Assembly: GCF_000468755.1 (NCBI RefSeq) | Contig: NZ_AWEZ01000044.1 | Location: 1 to 64,000 of the forward strand | Direction: 5' to 3' | Length of the DNA: 64,000 nucleotides | Source of the DNA: Olsenella profusa F0195 | GTDB lineage: Bacteria; Actinomycetota; Coriobacteriia; Coriobacteriales; Atopobiaceae | In this document: positions 61,756 through 64,000 of the stretch, one piece after another | Numbering within the stretch: position 1 is the stretch's first letter | Layout: each line of letters begins with the position of its first letter | Notes under the pieces: generated by a model | Databases searched by the model: none | What the model was told of the DNA's origin: nothing | What the model saw: only the letters and a program-made list of their open reading frames with translations | Made by a program: the position numbers and the translations under genes

Positions 61756-63386
61756 GGGACTGCGGTGGGAATCCTGGACCAAATCCATCCTATACTGCCA
61801 AGCCCAAATCCCTGCGGTATCGCATAGGACTCCTGTGATCCAGGTCGCTCTTTGTCCTAACGTCCCCATACCATCTGAGGTAAGCGTCTAGCATTGTCAT
61901 GAACTCATCGACAGTGATCACGGCCCAGTCGCATCCATAAAAGAGCTCTATCTCCGGCCTCCCGAAGAGACCTTCGCGTCCTACGTTGTCAGGGCCGCAT
62001 CCCCTCCCTGACGTTGGCCTGACCGGACCGCTCTCGTCGCATGTCTCTGTCCATCCCGGCCAGCGGTAGTAACCGCCCCTGTCCGGGCGGGTCTTCGGGT
62101 GGTCGCCCTCGCCGAGCCGTCCGCACGCGCCGAGCAGCGAGGAGTCGGCCATCTCGGCATCCGGCGAGGCGGGGGTCGACCGGCCCAACGGCATGCCGTC
62201 GAAGCGATCGACTACGGGCGACAGGCAGGCCCTGCCGGCAGGGATGCGGGATCCGGTTACGCCGGTGACCCACGGCTCGTTTGGCTTGCTGGCGCGGAGG
62301 TGGCGCCTGCCGCGCTCGTCGCGCGGCAGGTCCGGCGGGGCGGCGGAGACCTCGCCCTCGCAGGAGCTGTGGCACCGCTCCTTCTCTGCCGTGCGCGCGA
62401 CCGGGCCCTCGTCCTTCGCGATGCCACGGACGGTCCACTCCCCGGCATCAACCACAGCGGCGACGCGCCTGTAGCCGCAGGTCCCGCCGCCCGCCTCGAG
62501 CGCGGCGGTGACGGCCTCCCTGGCTGCCGCGCGCCCTTCGCCCTCGCTCTTGGCTTGGGCGTTCCTCGCGTACTCGTAGCTGCCCTTGGCCATGCCTACC
62601 ACGGGCAAGACTTCCCAGAGCTCATGCTTGGCCCTCAGCGCCTCCACCATCGCCGCCCTCTCCGCATTCGTCAGGCAGCTCGGGTCGGCGCCCGGGCCTT
62701 TTTCTACTGTCTCGAGGGTCGCCTGCCGCACGCCGAGCCCGAGCCGCACCCTCGTCCTTCGCGGCACGTCCCGCGGCTGCCCGACGTCGTCGGGCAGGTC
62801 GTCGTATTCCCTGCTCACGGGGACGCCTTCCCCTTCGGGCTCCCCGCCATCATCGCCGATAATCTCCCTGCGCCATACGTAGGGCGCAGTCCTCGGCACG
62901 CCGTACTTCTCGGCGACTTCCGCCGCAGGCCCCGTCCTCGCCTCGAGCTCGGCCACCACCTGCACCTTCTTCCCCACGGGAACGGGATCTCGCCTCGGGT
63001 TCGGGCCCCGGCATCTTCGCTGACCCGGCGCGTATTCGTCGGCCCGGTCGGCGAGCATCTCGCGGCTCTTGGGGTAGCCGAGCTCCCTCATCGTCCGCGA
63101 CAGGCGCCTCCCATGATCAAGGTAGTGTTCGACGGCCTCGCGCCTCACCTCCTCGGGATACCTCGGTTCGCGCTCGCGTCTGGCCAGGGGAACCTCGCCG
63201 GTCTCCTCGTATTCGTACCACCAGTTCCTCGGCGTTTGCCTGTGGGGGCATCCGAGCTCGGCTATCGTGTCGGCGCAATTGCGCCCGAACCTAACGAAGG
63301 TTTCCAATGCGATTCTGCTTTGCTCCGTGCTGAACATGCGGTTTCCTTCCCGTCCCGTTTTGGTCCAGGATTCCCACCGCAGTCCC
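61756..63386 (-). mobile_element. IS3-family insertion sequence (1631 bp)
   Basis: Perfect 28-bp inverted repeats: GGGACTGCGGTGGGAATCCT from 61756 and its complement ending at 63386. One long transposase frame lies inside. The right end abuts the truncated IS481 transposase, so this element probably inserted into that one. Confidence 0.85.
61790..63337 (-). CDS. IS3-family transposase in one frame, first catalytic Asp lost
   Basis: This 515-aa transposase is unusual in having the OrfA-like half (VRFGRNCADTIAELGCPHRQ, PYVWRREIIGD) and the OrfB-like half in one frame without a programmed shift. In the integrase core the block reads EPWVTGVTGSRIPAGRACLS where relatives, from memory, have WVTDVTEFRIPAG, so the first catalytic Asp is Gly. 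The DRGGYYRWPG block and the GREGLFGRPEIELFYGCDW block hold the second Asp and the Glu. ATG 63337 is chosen; the open frame extending further upstream enters other DNA. Confidence 0.8.
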   Translation of the reverse strand: MFSTEQSRIALETFVRFGRNCADTIAELGCPHRQTPRNWWYEYEETGEVPLARREREPRYPEEVRREAVEHYLDHGRRLSRTMRELGYPKSREMLADRADEYAPGQRRCRGPNPRRDPVPVGKKVQVVAELEARTGPAAEVAEKYGVPRTAPYVWRREIIGDDGGEPEGEGVPVSREYDDLPDDVGQPRDVPRRTRVRLGLGVRQATLETVEKGPGADPSCLTNAERAAMVEALRAKHELWEVLPVVGMAKGSYEYARNAQAKSEGEGRAAAREAVTAALEAGGGTCGYRRVAAVVDAGEWTVRGIAKDEGPVARTAEKERCHSSCEGEVSAAPPDLPRDERGRRHLRASKPNEPWVTGVTGSRIPAGRACLSPVVDRFDGMPLGRSTPASPDAEMADSSLLGACGRLGEGDHPKTRPDRGGYYRWPGWTETCDESGPVRPTSGRGCGPDNVGREGLFGRPEIELFYGCDWAVITVDEFMTMLDAYLRWYGDVRTKSDLDHRSPMRYRRDLGLAV

Positions 63387-63991
63387 TTCTGCTCAAAGCC
63401 TATTGACAGAACACACGCTACGAGCGGGGGCACCCCGGCGAGCTCCTCCACGTCGACGTGAAGAGGGCCGCGCGCATCCCCGACGGCGGCGGGCACCGGG
63501 CGCTCGGGCGCGGCTGCGGGTCGTCGCGGGGCGCGGGGCGCTCCTGCCTGCATGTGGCGGTCGACGACTTCAGCCGCGTCGCCTACGCCGAGCTGCTGCC
63601 CGACGGGCGCAAGGGCACGTGCACGGCGCTCGTGTCGCGCTGCCCCGGGTTCTTCGAGGGGATGGGCGTAGGCGTCGAGCGCGTCATGACCGACAACGGG
63701 CCGGGCTATCGCAGCGGCAAGCCCGACGACCTGCTCGGCCCCAGGGGCGTGCGGCACCTGTGCACGAGGCCGTCCGGCCCGTGGCAGAACGGCAAGGTCG
63801 AGAGGGTGAGCCGCACGATCGCGCAGGAGTGGCGGTACGGCCGCGCCTGGGACAGCGAGGCCGGGAGGGCAGACGCCCTCCCGGCCTTCATCGAGCGCTA
63901 CAATTGGGAGCGTCCGCACAGCGCGTGCGGGGGCCTCCCGCCGATGTCCCGCATCGTCGGCGTAAACAACCTGTTGGCACACAACAGCTAG
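63387..63991 (+). pseudogene. IS481-type transposase, 5'-truncated
   Basis: The open frame starts at the IS3 right end and reads ERGHPGELLHVDVKRAARIP with the first Asp, then VDDFSRVAYAELLPDGR, VERVMTDNGPGYRSG with the second Asp, and GPWQNGKVERVSRT with the Glu. It ends ERYNWERPHSACGGLPPMSR. The catalytic triad is complete but the N-terminal HTH half is missing, cut by the IS3 insertion. Confidence 0.8.
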
Positions 63992-64000
63992 AGATTGGAG

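Noticed and set aside
63338-63982. Upstream extension of the IS3 transposase frame past the right inverted repeat
   Set aside because: It runs beyond the IS end into the antisense of the IS481 transposase and cannot belong to the IS3 protein.

Overview
The window is GC-rich, densely coding actinobacterial DNA. Its gene content points to a member of the Coriobacteriia, most like Atopobiaceae/Olsenella: a sucrose PTS operon, VaFE-type surface protein remnants, a giant two-ATPase 2-hydroxyacyl-CoA dehydratase activator protein, a GGGtGRT/IscU-like pair, DUF4012, a fused RmlC-RmlD and a lactococcin-972-type locus. The genus assignment is inference; no rRNA gene is present.

Layout. 0-8 kb is a decaying accessory region: a frameshifted alpha/beta hydrolase, a mobilization module (candidate oriT, mobC with an early frameshift, a relaxase interrupted by an in-frame TGA), three cargo genes (191, 752 and 200 aa), a broken LPXTG/VaFE surface protein and a second, more degraded copy of the mob locus. 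8-9.2 kb holds a small membrane protein, a 200-bp inverted-repeat element and an initiator tRNA-Met. 9.3-15.3 kb is a sucrose operon (scrR, scrA, scrK, scrB) with three LacI-type operator palindromes. 15.4-23.2 kb has a PlsY-like acyltransferase, a PH-like membrane protein, a tyrosine phosphatase, and a TetR regulator overlapping a 1568-aa BadF/HgdC-type protein.

24-28.9 kb is a type VII secretion (LXG) toxin locus: a WXG100-like partner, a 559-aa LXG protein whose C-terminus looks TelC-like, and three tandem near-identical membrane-anchored immunity-like genes, each starting at GTG overlapping the previous stop. A divergent coiled-coil gene sits just upstream. 29-32.5 kb has a GNAT enzyme, a wrecked SNF2 helicase and the IscU-like/GGGtGRT operon. 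32.7-38 kb is the most interesting locus: a lactococcin-972-like peptide, its dedicated 7TM permease/immunity protein and ABC ATPase, followed with a 4-bp overlap by a radical SAM/SPASM maturase-like enzyme, then a DUF2975 membrane protein and a YozG-type regulator. To my knowledge a radical SAM enzyme is not a usual part of lactococcin-972 loci.

38-50.7 kb is mostly chromosomal housekeeping: DegV, MurI, a CydDC-like heterodimeric ABC exporter, FKBP, Pth2, an orphan PTS IIB, DUF4012 and a dTDP-rhamnose operon (rmlA, rmlCD, rmlB). 51-64 kb is another accessory zone: an ADP-ribosylglycohydrolase fragment, an IS1595-like element, an orphan HNH toxin tip with a broken DUF6985-like immunity gene, an unknown 413-aa protein, a DUF4143 AAA protein, a HigBA-like toxin-antitoxin pair, a truncated surface-type gene, a 446-aa membrane protein and nested IS21, IS3 and IS481 remnants.

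Three copies of a roughly 105-bp element bounded by GTCGTTCGCA-type inverted repeats lie at 23956, 39919 and 44681 and form a dispersed intergenic repeat family.
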